A stretch of DNA of 64,000 bases from Mycobacterium marinum (GTDB lineage Bacteria > Actinomycetota > Actinomycetes > Mycobacteriales > Mycobacteriaceae). Every line of letters begins with the position of its first letter. Positions within the stretch are counted from its first letter, which is position 1. The DNA is taken from the NCBI RefSeq assembly GCF_003391395.1, contig NZ_CP024190.1:6386001-6450000 (forward strand). Direction: 5' to 3'. Below are positions 35,462 to 43,398 of the stretch, piece after piece. The translations under genes were made by a program, and so were the position numbers. The notes under the pieces are model-generated. The model saw only the letters and a program-made list of their open reading frames with translations, made no database searches and had not been told where the DNA came from.

Positions 35462-36020
35462 CATTTCGCGGAACGCACGTCTTCCTGGGTGCGCTGCCGC
35501 GGGGTGGGGGGACCATCCCGCGCGTTGCTCCCAACTGGGCAAGCATGAACTCATGCCGGCACGCACCTTCCGATATCTGGGCGTAGTCGGCTTCATGAAT
35601 CGGCCAGAAACGATGTCCGCCGAGCTACTGTCACTAGTCCTCGGCGGCTACCAACTAATGAATGCGTTCAACGTTGCGCGAATTCGCATCCGTCTATTTG
35701 GATGCTCTCGGATGCCCGGGGACGGACCTCATAAGGCAATGCACCCTGCCCTTCATCGGATGACCATCGCCACCGCGGTGCATCGAAGGCTCGACAAGTG
35801 GGGCGCAAACGGGCGGTCAGCGCTGAGAGTGAATTGACGCGCCGACGCACGGTAGTAATGTTGCCGCCGATCGACAAGGGGTGAAGGGCCGTTCGTAGCA
35901 TGATGTCGTGCCAGGAAGCAGGTGCGCTTGGCTACAACGTCACATTGCAGGGACGTAGCTGCTGGAAAGCGCGTTGGACAACACCGCGAACGCAGCTGGT
36001 AGCACTCGTCGGATAGCCCA
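35462..36020. other. Region between the left repeat and the large effector gene
   Basis: A 559-bp stretch with one open frame on plus (35451-35837) that I do not recognise and that shows poor codon bias. It should contain the promoter of the gene at 36021. It may include decayed remains of the Rv3897c-Rv3902c region, but I cannot show homology. Confidence 0.4.
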
Positions 36021-38360
36021 GTGCACCTTCGACATATAAGCCAGGCTGCGCTGATTACCTTCGCTGGCGGCGATCCGTGGAAGATCAACGCCACCCTGCA
36101 AAGCGGGCGACCGGCGCAGATTTCCGATCTTGCACAGGCGTTTCACGATGCGGGGCAATCCACGGCCGAGGCCGACACCGCCTTCCGTCAGGCCCGCGAG
36201 CGCTTCGAGAAATCCTGGACCCACGAAAACGGCGAGAATCCGATCAACGACTCGGCCGAGGTACGGCGCACCGTCACCACGCTGGGCGTGCAAGCGGCTC
36301 AGCTGCCGAAGATCGCCGCCGACCTGCAAAATGTCGCGGCCACCCTGGCCGAGGCGCAGCGCTCAGGCAAATCAGCTCTCGCCGCGCTCGAGGACGAACT
36401 ACATCGTATTGACGATCAGCTCGACGAAGCCCTTCAGCTGGAGCGGGATCCGAACCTGACCCGAGTGGAACGTGACCTGCTCGAGGAGTACATCACCGGT
36501 TGTGAGCAAGAGGCCATCGACAAGACCAGAGCCGCGATAGGCGACCTCGAACGCATCCGTGACGATTACTCGGGCAAACTTCAGCAGGCCGAGTCCAACT
36601 TGCACACCGACGGCTACGACACCACATTGGTAGCCGGCCTCGACGGTCATACTCCCGAGACTCCGCAGCCGGCCGAAGAGGATGTGCACAAGGCCCTGGC
36701 CGGCGACAAAGCCGCTGCCGCCCGGGTAGCGGCGGTGCTGGATTCGATCACCGCCGACCAGCGAGCGGGCAATCTACCACTGACGCCAGAACAGGCGTCC
36801 GTGTTGAGTCAGATGCAGGCGCAGCAACACGGCATGTCGATCGACGATCTCAAGACGGCCGAAGAACGCCTCGACGACCAACGACATGTCATCGGCGATT
36901 CCTGGCAGTTGATGAGCACGCCGACGATCTCCTTCCCCAAGACGCCATTGAACCCTGGTGCCAAGGAAGGGTCGGAAACGGTGCAAGGTGGGTTCGCGCA
37001 ACTGCCCGAAAGCGTGCAACGGACACTGACCGCACCTGAGATCCTGTTTGCCGACCAGACCAGGACGATCGCCGACATCGTCAAAGACGGCAACCCCATG
37101 CTGCAGCACAACACACCACTGGACCAGAACCTGCTGCACAAGGGCGCGCAAATCATGAGCTCGTTTGATTGGACCCGCAACACCTTCGACCCGACGGTCG
37201 AGGCCGTTTTCTGGGCAGCCGGGCGAGACCATGGTGCCGTCAACTGGATGGTCAACGACCTTGGCATGTGCGACGCCGCCAGCGGAGACTTCATGCTGAA
37301 CATCACCCACCATCCGTGGGCAGACGACGGTGCCGCCGCAGGATCATTGTTCAGTTGGACACAAAACGCCACCGGGCCGGAAGCCCGAATCGCCGGCCAG
37401 ACCGCCCAAACCTATGCCGCATACCTCGGGCAGAACTCCCACGAGTTGCTCGACCTGCCGGGACATCAAACTCTCGGTCAGATGAACCCGAATTTGGTGC
37501 AGGACTTCGCCAAAGGCCTGGCGCCCTACGTCGCCAACATCGCCGGTGACAGCAATGATGTGTCGCAGTACTTTCACACCCCGGACGCGAACCAGGACGT
37601 GGAGACGATACTGCCTGTTGCAAAAGGCATTTTCTCTGTCATTAGCACCGACAAGGATGCCTCCGATATCTTCAACGGGGCCGCGATGCGGCAGATCATG
37701 CAAGACCAAAACGACTACGCCGCAGCGGTTGCCAACCACACGCCGGGAGCAGTCGCCCACGATGCCGATTTGCAGCAGGCAGCGACCTTGAAGGCCCTGG
37801 TCGACTGCGGCGTCAACAACGCGGCCCACGCCCAGGGGCTCAACGGGGATCAGCTGGCAGCCGAGGCCTACGCGCGTAAGCAGTCGGCGTATGGCTCAGT
37901 CGTCAAAGGGCTCAGCACCGGAGCCGGGATCGCGGGCGGTGCGCTGCCACCGCCCTTCAACATCGTGGGCAAGCTTTCCGGTCCGGGTGTGTCCATGGCT
38001 GGGAATGCGTTGCAGCAGGACATTATCGGTGCCCCGCCGACAGCCATGACAACATCGGAGATCGTGGCGAACATGCCAGACAGCGTCGCCTATTCCCAAG
38101 TGCTCAACGGGCTGATCGCAAACCACGCCCCGATTAGCGGACTGGACAGCGACTTCTTTGTGCACACGGTTCCCGGCGACCCGAGTAGTCCGCTGCGGAT
38201 AGCGACGTACGACGAATATCGGCGTATCAGTGGGGGCGGGAATACCTTCGAGTACAACCAGAAGCTGAGGGATGCGGTGCAGGGAGCGCTGGGTGATGGA
38301 ACCGTGATTCCGCATATGCAGAACCACTACAACGACGTGGTCCAAATACCCAACCCCTAG
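36021..38360 (+). CDS. Large modular ESX-associated effector candidate (Rv2079/Rv2082-type N-terminus)
   Basis: A 779-residue protein. The first 160 residues match the N-terminus of the protein at 43967-45922: YIS/HIS near the start, AGGDPW, GRPAQISDLA, FHDAG.ST.EADTAF, then PINDS. This module is found in several M. tuberculosis proteins of the Rv2077-Rv2083 and Rv0025-Rv0029 groups. The remainder is different: helical, with a hydrophobic stretch at about 640-680 (GIAGGALPPPFNIVGKLSGP). No catalytic motif is obvious. It is followed after 10 bp by a lipoprotein gene. The start is the GTG at 36021. By architecture it is a candidate secreted effector with a variable C-terminus; toxicity is untested inference. 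Confidence 0.75.
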   Translation: MHLRHISQAALITFAGGDPWKINATLQSGRPAQISDLAQAFHDAGQSTAEADTAFRQARERFEKSWTHENGENPINDSAEVRRTVTTLGVQAAQLPKIAADLQNVAATLAEAQRSGKSALAALEDELHRIDDQLDEALQLERDPNLTRVERDLLEEYITGCEQEAIDKTRAAIGDLERIRDDYSGKLQQAESNLHTDGYDTTLVAGLDGHTPETPQPAEEDVHKALAGDKAAAARVAAVLDSITADQRAGNLPLTPEQASVLSQMQAQQHGMSIDDLKTAEERLDDQRHVIGDSWQLMSTPTISFPKTPLNPGAKEGSETVQGGFAQLPESVQRTLTAPEILFADQTRTIADIVKDGNPMLQHNTPLDQNLLHKGAQIMSSFDWTRNTFDPTVEAVFWAAGRDHGAVNWMVNDLGMCDAASGDFMLNITHHPWADDGAAAGSLFSWTQNATGPEARIAGQTAQTYAAYLGQNSHELLDLPGHQTLGQMNPNLVQDFAKGLAPYVANIAGDSNDVSQYFHTPDANQDVETILPVAKGIFSVISTDKDASDIFNGAAMRQIMQDQNDYAAAVANHTPGAVAHDADLQQAATLKALVDCGVNNAAHAQGLNGDQLAAEAYARKQSAYGSVVKGLSTGAGIAGGALPPPFNIVGKLSGPGVSMAGNALQQDIIGAPPTAMTTSEIVANMPDSVAYSQVLNGLIANHAPISGLDSDFFVHTVPGDPSSPLRIATYDEYRRISGGGNTFEYNQKLRDAVQGALGDGTVIPHMQNHYNDVVQIPNP

Positions 38361-38370
38361 GAACAGGCAG

Positions 38371-39219
38371 ATGAAGCTCAGACGGTGGCGGCTCCGGCTC
38401 GCGATGGCGTGCGGGATGCTGCTGGTTGCATTGTTGGGCGGCTGCGGGCCGGCGCCCAGCCCCCAGCCATCCACACCGCCAGCGAAGCTGCCCTGGACGG
38501 GAATGCTGGCCGATGTGCGCTCGGTATGGAGTGCCGACCCGGGCATCGATCTACTCACCGCACCGGCCGTCACGGTCCGCGCCTACCTCGAGTCGATCTA
38601 TCTGGCGGACTACGGCGGTGACATCGCCTATGCGTACCCGGGATTCGCCCAGGCGGTGCCACCGAATGCTCCGGAAGGCCACCCGCACAGCACCCGCGAT
38701 CGCTGGCCGGACACCCAACACCCCATCGGTATCCCCGTCGTGGGTACCCGCGGCTATCACATCCTGCGGGTTGATGAGATAGATCGGCAGGTGACCGCGG
38801 TGGTGTGTGTGTGGGCCTACACCACAGCGCTCGATCTAGGCCACGGGAAGTATGGCTGGATGCACGAGACGGCATTCACGGCTCCTTCTAGCGGGATTGG
38901 GATGCAATGGGTGTCGATGACCGCCCCACAAGGTGGCACGGGATCACCCCTGCCGGTGCAGAAAGGAACCGCCCCAGCACCGGTCGATGATGTCTTCGGC
39001 GCCTGGCGAATCGACGGCGCCCTCATCATCGACGCCTCTCCAACCCGAATCACCGAGTTTCCGGAGTGGCCAACGAGGCCAGCCGACGCCCAGTCCTGTG
39101 TCGAAAAGGCACCAGATCCTCTAGAGCGCCGGCTATTTCTCAGCAACGGCGTACATCCCCGTTCAGACTTTCCCACCCTGCCACCATTTCCCGGCTGGCC
39201 CGCAGCAGGAGCACTGTGA
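38371..39219 (+). CDS. Putative lipoprotein downstream of the effector
   Basis: A 282-residue protein with a lipoprotein signal: basic N-terminus (MKLRRWRLRLAMACGML), hydrophobic core and lipobox LLGGC with Cys near residue 27. The mature part has no domain I recognise. AGGA precedes the ATG, 10 bp after the effector stop, so the two form an operon. The same effector-plus-lipoprotein order is found at 43399-45922, which suggests that the lipoprotein protects against or assists the effector. That role is inferred. Confidence 0.85.
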   Translation: MKLRRWRLRLAMACGMLLVALLGGCGPAPSPQPSTPPAKLPWTGMLADVRSVWSADPGIDLLTAPAVTVRAYLESIYLADYGGDIAYAYPGFAQAVPPNAPEGHPHSTRDRWPDTQHPIGIPVVGTRGYHILRVDEIDRQVTAVVCVWAYTTALDLGHGKYGWMHETAFTAPSSGIGMQWVSMTAPQGGTGSPLPVQKGTAPAPVDDVFGAWRIDGALIIDASPTRITEFPEWPTRPADAQSCVEKAPDPLERRLFLSNGVHPRSDFPTLPPFPGWPAAGAL

Positions 39220-39229
39220 TCAGCAATGC

Positions 39230-39385
39230 AATTCCCAAGTGCTCAACTGGCTAGTCACCAACCACGCCCCGGCTCGCGGATTAGGGAAACGGTTCTATGC
39301 CACAGGGTTTCTTGGCTATCTGGGCAGTCCACTACAGATCCCCATATATGACAAATGCCATGGCATCAGAGGAGAGTGGAACTAG
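39230..39385 (+). pseudogene. Fragment duplicating the effector C-terminus
   Basis: A 51-codon open stretch without a start codon: NSQVLNWLVTNHAPARGLGK and on to a TAG. It aligns with residues near 690-745 of the 36021-38360 protein (YSQVLNGLIANHAPISGLDS). It begins 10 bp after the lipoprotein stop. It appears to be a decayed second copy of the effector C-terminal segment left by duplication or module exchange. Confidence 0.7.
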
Positions 39386-39533
39386 TTCTGAGTGATAGCT
39401 GAGGACACCACAACACAATAAGAGCAGCGGCGTGCTCTCCGGCAGGCAAATCTTCCGCAATCGAAGGGCCTCCGCACGCCCCTCGTACAACCCGCTCTCA
39501 GCGGCGCCCGACAGCACCTGAGAGGGACCCGCC

Positions 39534-39731
39534 GTGATGCTTGAGAATGCAGCGGTCAATCCGGCGCTCAACACCAGACATCGCGATGCTGCTCGCGAGC
39601 TAGCGAGTGCGTACCTAACGGACACTGCCAAGAGCAGTGATGACGTCGTCAGTCAGGCCGAGTTTCAGGCGGCGCTCGACGATGTCATCGCCAACGATGC
39701 TGTTATGAAAAAGGCATTCGGTGGTGACTGA
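39534..39731 (+). CDS. Small hypothetical protein, start of a coupled pair
   Basis: A 65-residue open frame with no family I recognise (ARELASAYLTDTAKSS in the middle, GGD at the end). Its stop overlaps a GTG that opens the truncated effector-like frame at 39724. A small protein coupled to a larger one is a common arrangement for ESX substrates and their partners. It may be a relic like its neighbour; I am not sure that it is expressed. Confidence 0.4.
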   Translation: MMLENAAVNPALNTRHRDAARELASAYLTDTAKSSDDVVSQAEFQAALDDVIANDAVMKKAFGGD

Positions 39732-39885
39732 CCTCCCGCCCGGCAACTGGACGGCGGCACTCATCGGCGCATGGTGGCCGGCCTCATCGACGACCCTGCG
39801 TGTTGGCGCCCAACATTGGTCCGTGTGGATGATGCGGAAGCAAGAGCTGGCGCACCTTTCTCAAGTGTCGCCGGCGATCTCTTAG
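39724..39885 (+). pseudogene. Truncated 5' end of an ESX-effector-like gene
   Basis: Fifty-three codons from a GTG: VTDLPPGNWTAALIGAWWPA, then LRVGAQHWSVWMMRKQELAH. The Trp-rich W..WWP...LR.GA..W..W pattern looks like the start of a mycobacterial WXG-type effector. The resemblance ends at about 39854, exactly where the right inverted repeat begins, and a stop follows ten codons later. So the gene was cut by the event that placed the repeat. Confidence 0.5.
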
Positions 39886-40049
39886 CTACCTGGGTCAGCC
39901 GTCGACAACCGTGGGGTTAGTGTGACTAGTCGGCTCTTCCGAGTCGAAGTAATCTCGTCACCGTGTCGTCATTACCGATGGTGGCCCGGTCAATCGAAAT
40001 GCGCGCGCAAATTCGCTGCAGCTACCCTGCGATGGGCGGGCGACGGTGT
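39854..40049 (-). repeat. Right copy of the ~196-bp inverted repeat
   Basis: Reverse complement of 35266-35461 with about 15 differences and small indels by eye. Together the copies enclose about 4.4 kb. The inner edge cuts the effector-like frame of 39724; the outer edge is 23 bp from the start of the gene at 40073, so this copy may supply its promoter. Confidence 0.85.
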
Positions 40050-40072
40050 TGGCAAGATGTATCAAGCGAGTG

Positions 40073-40300
40073 ATGGAATCTGTAGTGAGTAGAAAAATCG
40101 CCGGAAAAATCTTCTCTACGCCGGAAGAGGCAGGTGTAACTCCACCGACAGAAGAGGAGTTGGCGCGCGCCAGAAAGATGCTCGACGACTTCCAGAAAAA
40201 GGTAAACGCGGCGGCACCTGAAGATCGGGTAACTGATGTTTCACCCAAGTTTTGGGACGATACTTCCGGTACCGAATATCAAAGCCCACAGCAGCGCTAG
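40073..40300 (+). CDS. Small paralogous protein A, candidate immunity/partner protein
   Basis: A 75-residue protein related to the one encoded on the opposite strand at 40400-40627. Common features: VSR..AGK.F near the start, TPPTEEE.ARAR in the middle and VSPKFWD.TSG at the end. No known family recognised. The ATG at 40073 is chosen over an upstream GTG because the similarity begins there. The region is visibly more AT-rich than the ESX-1 genes, a sign of acquired DNA. Its role is guessed from the neighbouring paralogue. Confidence 0.6.
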   Translation: MESVVSRKIAGKIFSTPEEAGVTPPTEEELARARKMLDDFQKKVNAAAPEDRVTDVSPKFWDDTSGTEYQSPQQR

Positions 40301-40399
40301 CTCGGGACTGCCCGGTTCTGGGGAGCGTGTCAAGCGATCGGCTCAGTCGTGAAGTGGGTATATGAAACCGAGATCGCGGCATTTCTTTCTGATGTCAAT

Positions 40400-40627
40400 T
40401 TACGGACCAGAAGTACCGTCCCAAAACTTGGGCGATACTTCTGTCAGTTTATCCGGCGACACTTCATCCATTTTCGCCTGAAACTCATTGAAAATTTGTC
40501 GCGCGCGTGCAATCTCTTCCTCCGTCGGTGGGGTGAACCCCGACTGCTTTGCTTCCTCAGCTGTATAGAAGGTCTTGCCAGCAAATTCTCGACTCACCGA
40601 TAACTCCATCCACCTGTCATCGTCCAT
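40400..40627 (-). CDS. Small paralogous protein B, candidate immunity protein of the cpnT toxin module
   Basis: A 75-residue acidic protein (SVSREFAGKTFYTAEEAKQS, then FTPPTEEEIARARQ, ending EVSPKFWDGTSGP), roughly half identical to the one at 40073-40300. It starts 8 bp after the stop of the ADP-ribosyltransferase-like end of cpnT and on the same strand. That is the place where M. tuberculosis carries the immunity gene for TNT (Rv3902c). It is not similar to that gene, in keeping with a different toxin. An immunity role is inference from position. Confidence 0.6.
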   Translation of the reverse strand: MDDDRWMELSVSREFAGKTFYTAEEAKQSGFTPPTEEEIARARQIFNEFQAKMDEVSPDKLTEVSPKFWDGTSGP

Positions 40628-40635
40628 GGAAATTT

Positions 40636-40887
40636 CTAACGCTCCAACATATCTATTATTGCCCTGCCCGTTAACGGATCGACCGTTTTATCGAGCACAT
40701 AGAATACCGTGCCGGTGGGAAATAGGACTTCCCGTTCATTTGGGAACATCGAAAAAGCGGACACATCACGTCCCGTCTTCGACATGATTCTCATCTCTAC
40801 CTTTCCCGCGAAAGCCGACGACTGCGCCACCTCGGGGTCGATTGTGGTACTCATGAACGCCTTCTCTTCGATGCTTAGCCACCGGAA
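40636..40887 (-). pseudogene. ADP-ribosyltransferase-like toxin end of cpnT
   Basis: In the frame ending at 40636 the sequence reads FRWLSIEEKAFMSTTIDPEV, then SKTGRDVSAFSMFPNEREVL and FPTGTVFYVLD. FMSTT fits the STS/STT motif of the R-S-E class of ADP-ribosyltransferases; NEREVLFPTGT.F fits the ExE motif (E-R-E) with its usual LFPPGT.F.V continuation. The first motif (Arg) is not seen; in the preceding frame VEEMPPNLPRDP may be what remains of the segment after it. So the domain is incomplete or frameshifted and probably inactive. Motif reading is by eye. Confidence 0.65.
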
Positions 40888-42689
40888 GGGTTGGGTCGCG
40901 CGGCAGGTTCGGAGGCATCTCCTCCACAGCCGCTATGTGAAATGTCGCCTGCGCGGGTCTGCCTGCCGATGCATATGAGCTGCTTCGAGTCACCTCCATG
41001 ACAAGTCCTTTCTCGACCGGCGTTGAGTGCGCCCGGGAAGGGACCTGTTCACCACGCTGGGCATCTGCCGGCAACTCCTTCTCGCCACGTGCAGCAGCAA
41101 CAAGCGCCCGCGCTTCCCCTAGTTGAGCTCCTGCTGGTTTGACGGGTTCACCGGTAGCCGGCTTGTCGACTGGGGGTGCCTTAGATTCGGTCGGGCTGTG
41201 CGGCAGCCCGTGGCCATCTGATGGGCGGAGAGGTTTGGGCTGTGGTGCGGCTGCGGGCTGCTTCGCTTCTTGCTGCGGCATGGTTGATGGCGGTGTGTGT
41301 TCAGCGGCACTAGCGTCCGGCCGCTTCAGCGGGTTGGGTTCACCCATCTCGTTGGGTCGCAGCCGCGCCTTGAGGCCCTGTAGGCCATCGGCGAGATCAC
41401 GGCCTTTGCTCGCGGCCTTGGAAATTGGTCCGCCAGGCAGAAATAGATTTGCCAGGTCGAACTCCGACTTCCCTAGCGCCTCACCGGGACTTCGGGACCA
41501 GTCATCCCAATGAGTTACCTCCTTACCGAGCTGCTTCCACGATTCCCAGACCGAAGGTGCGTGGTCGTCACCCAGACCAACCAACGGCGCCATCCCTTGG
41601 GCCATACTCCCGACATCGCGGGCATAGCCCAGAGGGTCCAGCAATGCCCGGATCTGGTTATAGGTCAGGGCGGTCTCTGCCAGGCCTCAGGCTGCCTCGC
41701 CAAGACCCTTCAAACGTTGACCACCGAAGTCGACGATCGCGCCTACCGGGTTGCCATGCAGAAACTGATCCAATTCCTTAGCCGCATGTCGGGCCATCGT
41801 GTCAAGCACGGTGTTCGGCCTGGACCAGTGCGGCGTTGAATTGTGCACTTAGCGCGTTTGCCTCGGCGGCGAAATGATCTACCACTGCGGCGATGTCATG
41901 GGCGATCCGCTCAATCTCGTCTTCGTCCTCGCCGGTCAGAACCTCCCACACTTCTTTTATCCCGGTCAGCGGGTCGCAGATGCGGGCCAGCAAGTCCAGG
42001 ATCGCCGCGTGCACCTCGTCGATCTGGTCCGCATACCTGTCGAGTTGAGCGGCGATCGTCTGACATTGCCCCACAACGGAGATCGTGCTGACGTAGGCAT
42101 CAGGAAACGCTCGCTCGATGAGTCCTGACTCTGGAAGCTGCTGCGAACGGATTGCGCCCAGTGGACCCGCCGTCAGCTGGGTCTCTACCAGCGCGAACTT
42201 GGTGCCCTCCGCTGTCCACTCCGAAGCTGCTGTGCGCAACTTGCTCGAGTTGCCCGTCGGCCAGATCCTTCCTATGTATGGGGCTACCCATCCCCAACCC
42301 GCCGGTGCGCTGTCAGCAGTCCCGACCGCCGACGGTGCGGAGGCCGCGACAATGCAGCTGGTCAACGTCGGCGCGGGGAGCGCGGCCGCCCGCCGCGTTA
42401 CGTCCGACATCGCCTCAGCCAGCGAATAGTTGTGGGCCGACATGCGGACGCCGTCTCCGATGCTGCCCAACCCATTTCGGGTAGCCGCCATGGCCGAGAA
42501 GACCTTGGCCGCTGCCCTGTCATAGCCACGCCCAACCACCGCGCCGACCGGATCGTCCCCGGCCATCCCGGCACAACCCGCCAGCACAGCGGACAACGAT
42601 GCGATCACCGGTTCCCGCCCCTCGCCGGCAGCGACCACCGCGGCGCCAGCGCCATCGAGGGCCGCGGGATCCACGGCCAGCGGCGCCAT
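40636..42689 (-). pseudogene. cpnT: cpnT pseudogene (outer-membrane channel/toxin fusion) with exchanged 3' end
   Basis: Orthologue of Rv3903c over the N-terminal domain: MAPLAVDPAALDGAG at the start, SAHNYSLAEAMSDV, LLARICDPLTGIKEVWEVL. The frame is broken three times. (a) Near 41806 a one-base change ends the first frame (41802-42689, 295 codons); the homology goes on as LDTMARHAAKELDQFLHGNP in another frame. (b) An in-frame TGA lies at 41687-41689. (c) Near 40890 a shift is needed to enter the toxin end. The middle part (GMAPLVGLGDDHAPSVWESW, then Pro-rich linker with LPHSPTESKAPPVDKP) is also CpnT. The C-terminus is not TNT. The gene starts 4 bp after esxE, as in M. tuberculosis. Confidence 0.9.
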
Positions 42690-42693
42690 CAGC

Positions 42694-42984
42694 TCATGAC
42701 CACATGCGCTGATTCGCTGACATGACCGCGGTGTAGTTGGTGTGCGCGCTGTGTCCCGCGGACCGCAACTGAGCAAGCGCTTCGCGCATCATCGCTTCGC
42801 CACCGGCCCAATGCCGATGCGCCTCGGCATGGGCTGCCGCGCCCTCGCCCGTCCATGTCACGTGCAATCTGGTTACCAGGGATTCGATTTCAGCAATCAT
42901 GGCTTCCGCGTGACGACCAAACTCCGCCATCCGCGCTACCGCATCGGACAGCGAGGCGGGATCCACCCGGAAGGGATCAGCCAT
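42694..42984 (-). CDS. esxE: EsxE, WXG100-type protein
   Basis: A 96-residue orthologue of EsxE (Rv3904c): VARMAEFGRHAEAMIAEIES, LVTRLHVTWTGEGAAAHAEA with the WTG turn, ending ANQRMWS. It forms a pair with EsxF; in M. tuberculosis both are needed for CpnT export and TNT activity. The ATG at 42984 overlaps the esxF stop by 8 bp; a GTG at 42996 is an alternative. The two Esx proteins are intact although their cpnT partner is broken. Confidence 0.92.
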   Translation of the reverse strand: MADPFRVDPASLSDAVARMAEFGRHAEAMIAEIESLVTRLHVTWTGEGAAAHAEAHRHWAGGEAMMREALAQLRSAGHSAHTNYTAVMSANQRMWS

Positions 42985-43288
42985 GGCCCAACTCACGTAG
43001 AGCCCGCGCCGACGCCGCCTCGTTGGCTTGATAGCCCGCGCCCGCTTGGCCTACCGACTCCGCCAGCATCGACAGCCCCAACTGCACCTCTCCGGCACCG
43101 CGGCGCCACAATTCCCATGCCGAGGCAAATGCACTCCCCGACGCGCCGCGCCACCCGCCCAACATGTCGCCAACCTGTCCTTCGAGCTCAGCCAGTTCGC
43201 CTTGAAGATGTTCGGCAGCACCACGCAGCGATTCCGCGAAGCCAAGCATCGCAGCGGCATTCGCACTTAGCGTGCCGTCAGCATCCAT
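42977..43288 (-). CDS. esxF: EsxF, WXG100-type protein
   Basis: A 103-residue orthologue of EsxF (Rv3905c), the same length. WRG turn in GGWRGASGSAFASAWELW and the conserved GAGEVQLGLSMLAESV. First gene of the esxF-esxE-cpnT operon. In M. tuberculosis this operon is under SigM; sigM itself is at 55786. I do not see a convincing SigM promoter in the 110 bp upstream. Confidence 0.92.
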   Translation of the reverse strand: MDADGTLSANAAAMLGFAESLRGAAEHLQGELAELEGQVGDMLGGWRGASGSAFASAWELWRRGAGEVQLGLSMLAESVGQAGAGYQANEAASARALRELGHG

Positions 43289-43398
43289 GTCGGCAACCTA
43301 GCCACCCGGAGGCGCGTCCGCAATTCACTTGGCCGCCCCGCCCTGGGCCCACCCAGCGCACCTGGACAGCCATGTCCAACTCAATGCCACATGGCTTG

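Noticed and set aside
35451..35837. 128-codon open frame on plus inside the left repeat region
   Set aside because: Begins inside the repeat, has no recognisable family and no clear ribosome site; too weak to list as a gene.
35266..40049. Insertion sequence with long terminal inverted repeats
   Set aside because: The repeats are real, but there is no transposase between them and no target-site duplication that I can see, so I call them only an inverted repeat.
43289..43398. SigM promoter before esxF
   Set aside because: M. tuberculosis esxF-esxE depends on SigM, but I could not find a convincing GGAAC / CGTC pair at the right spacing here.
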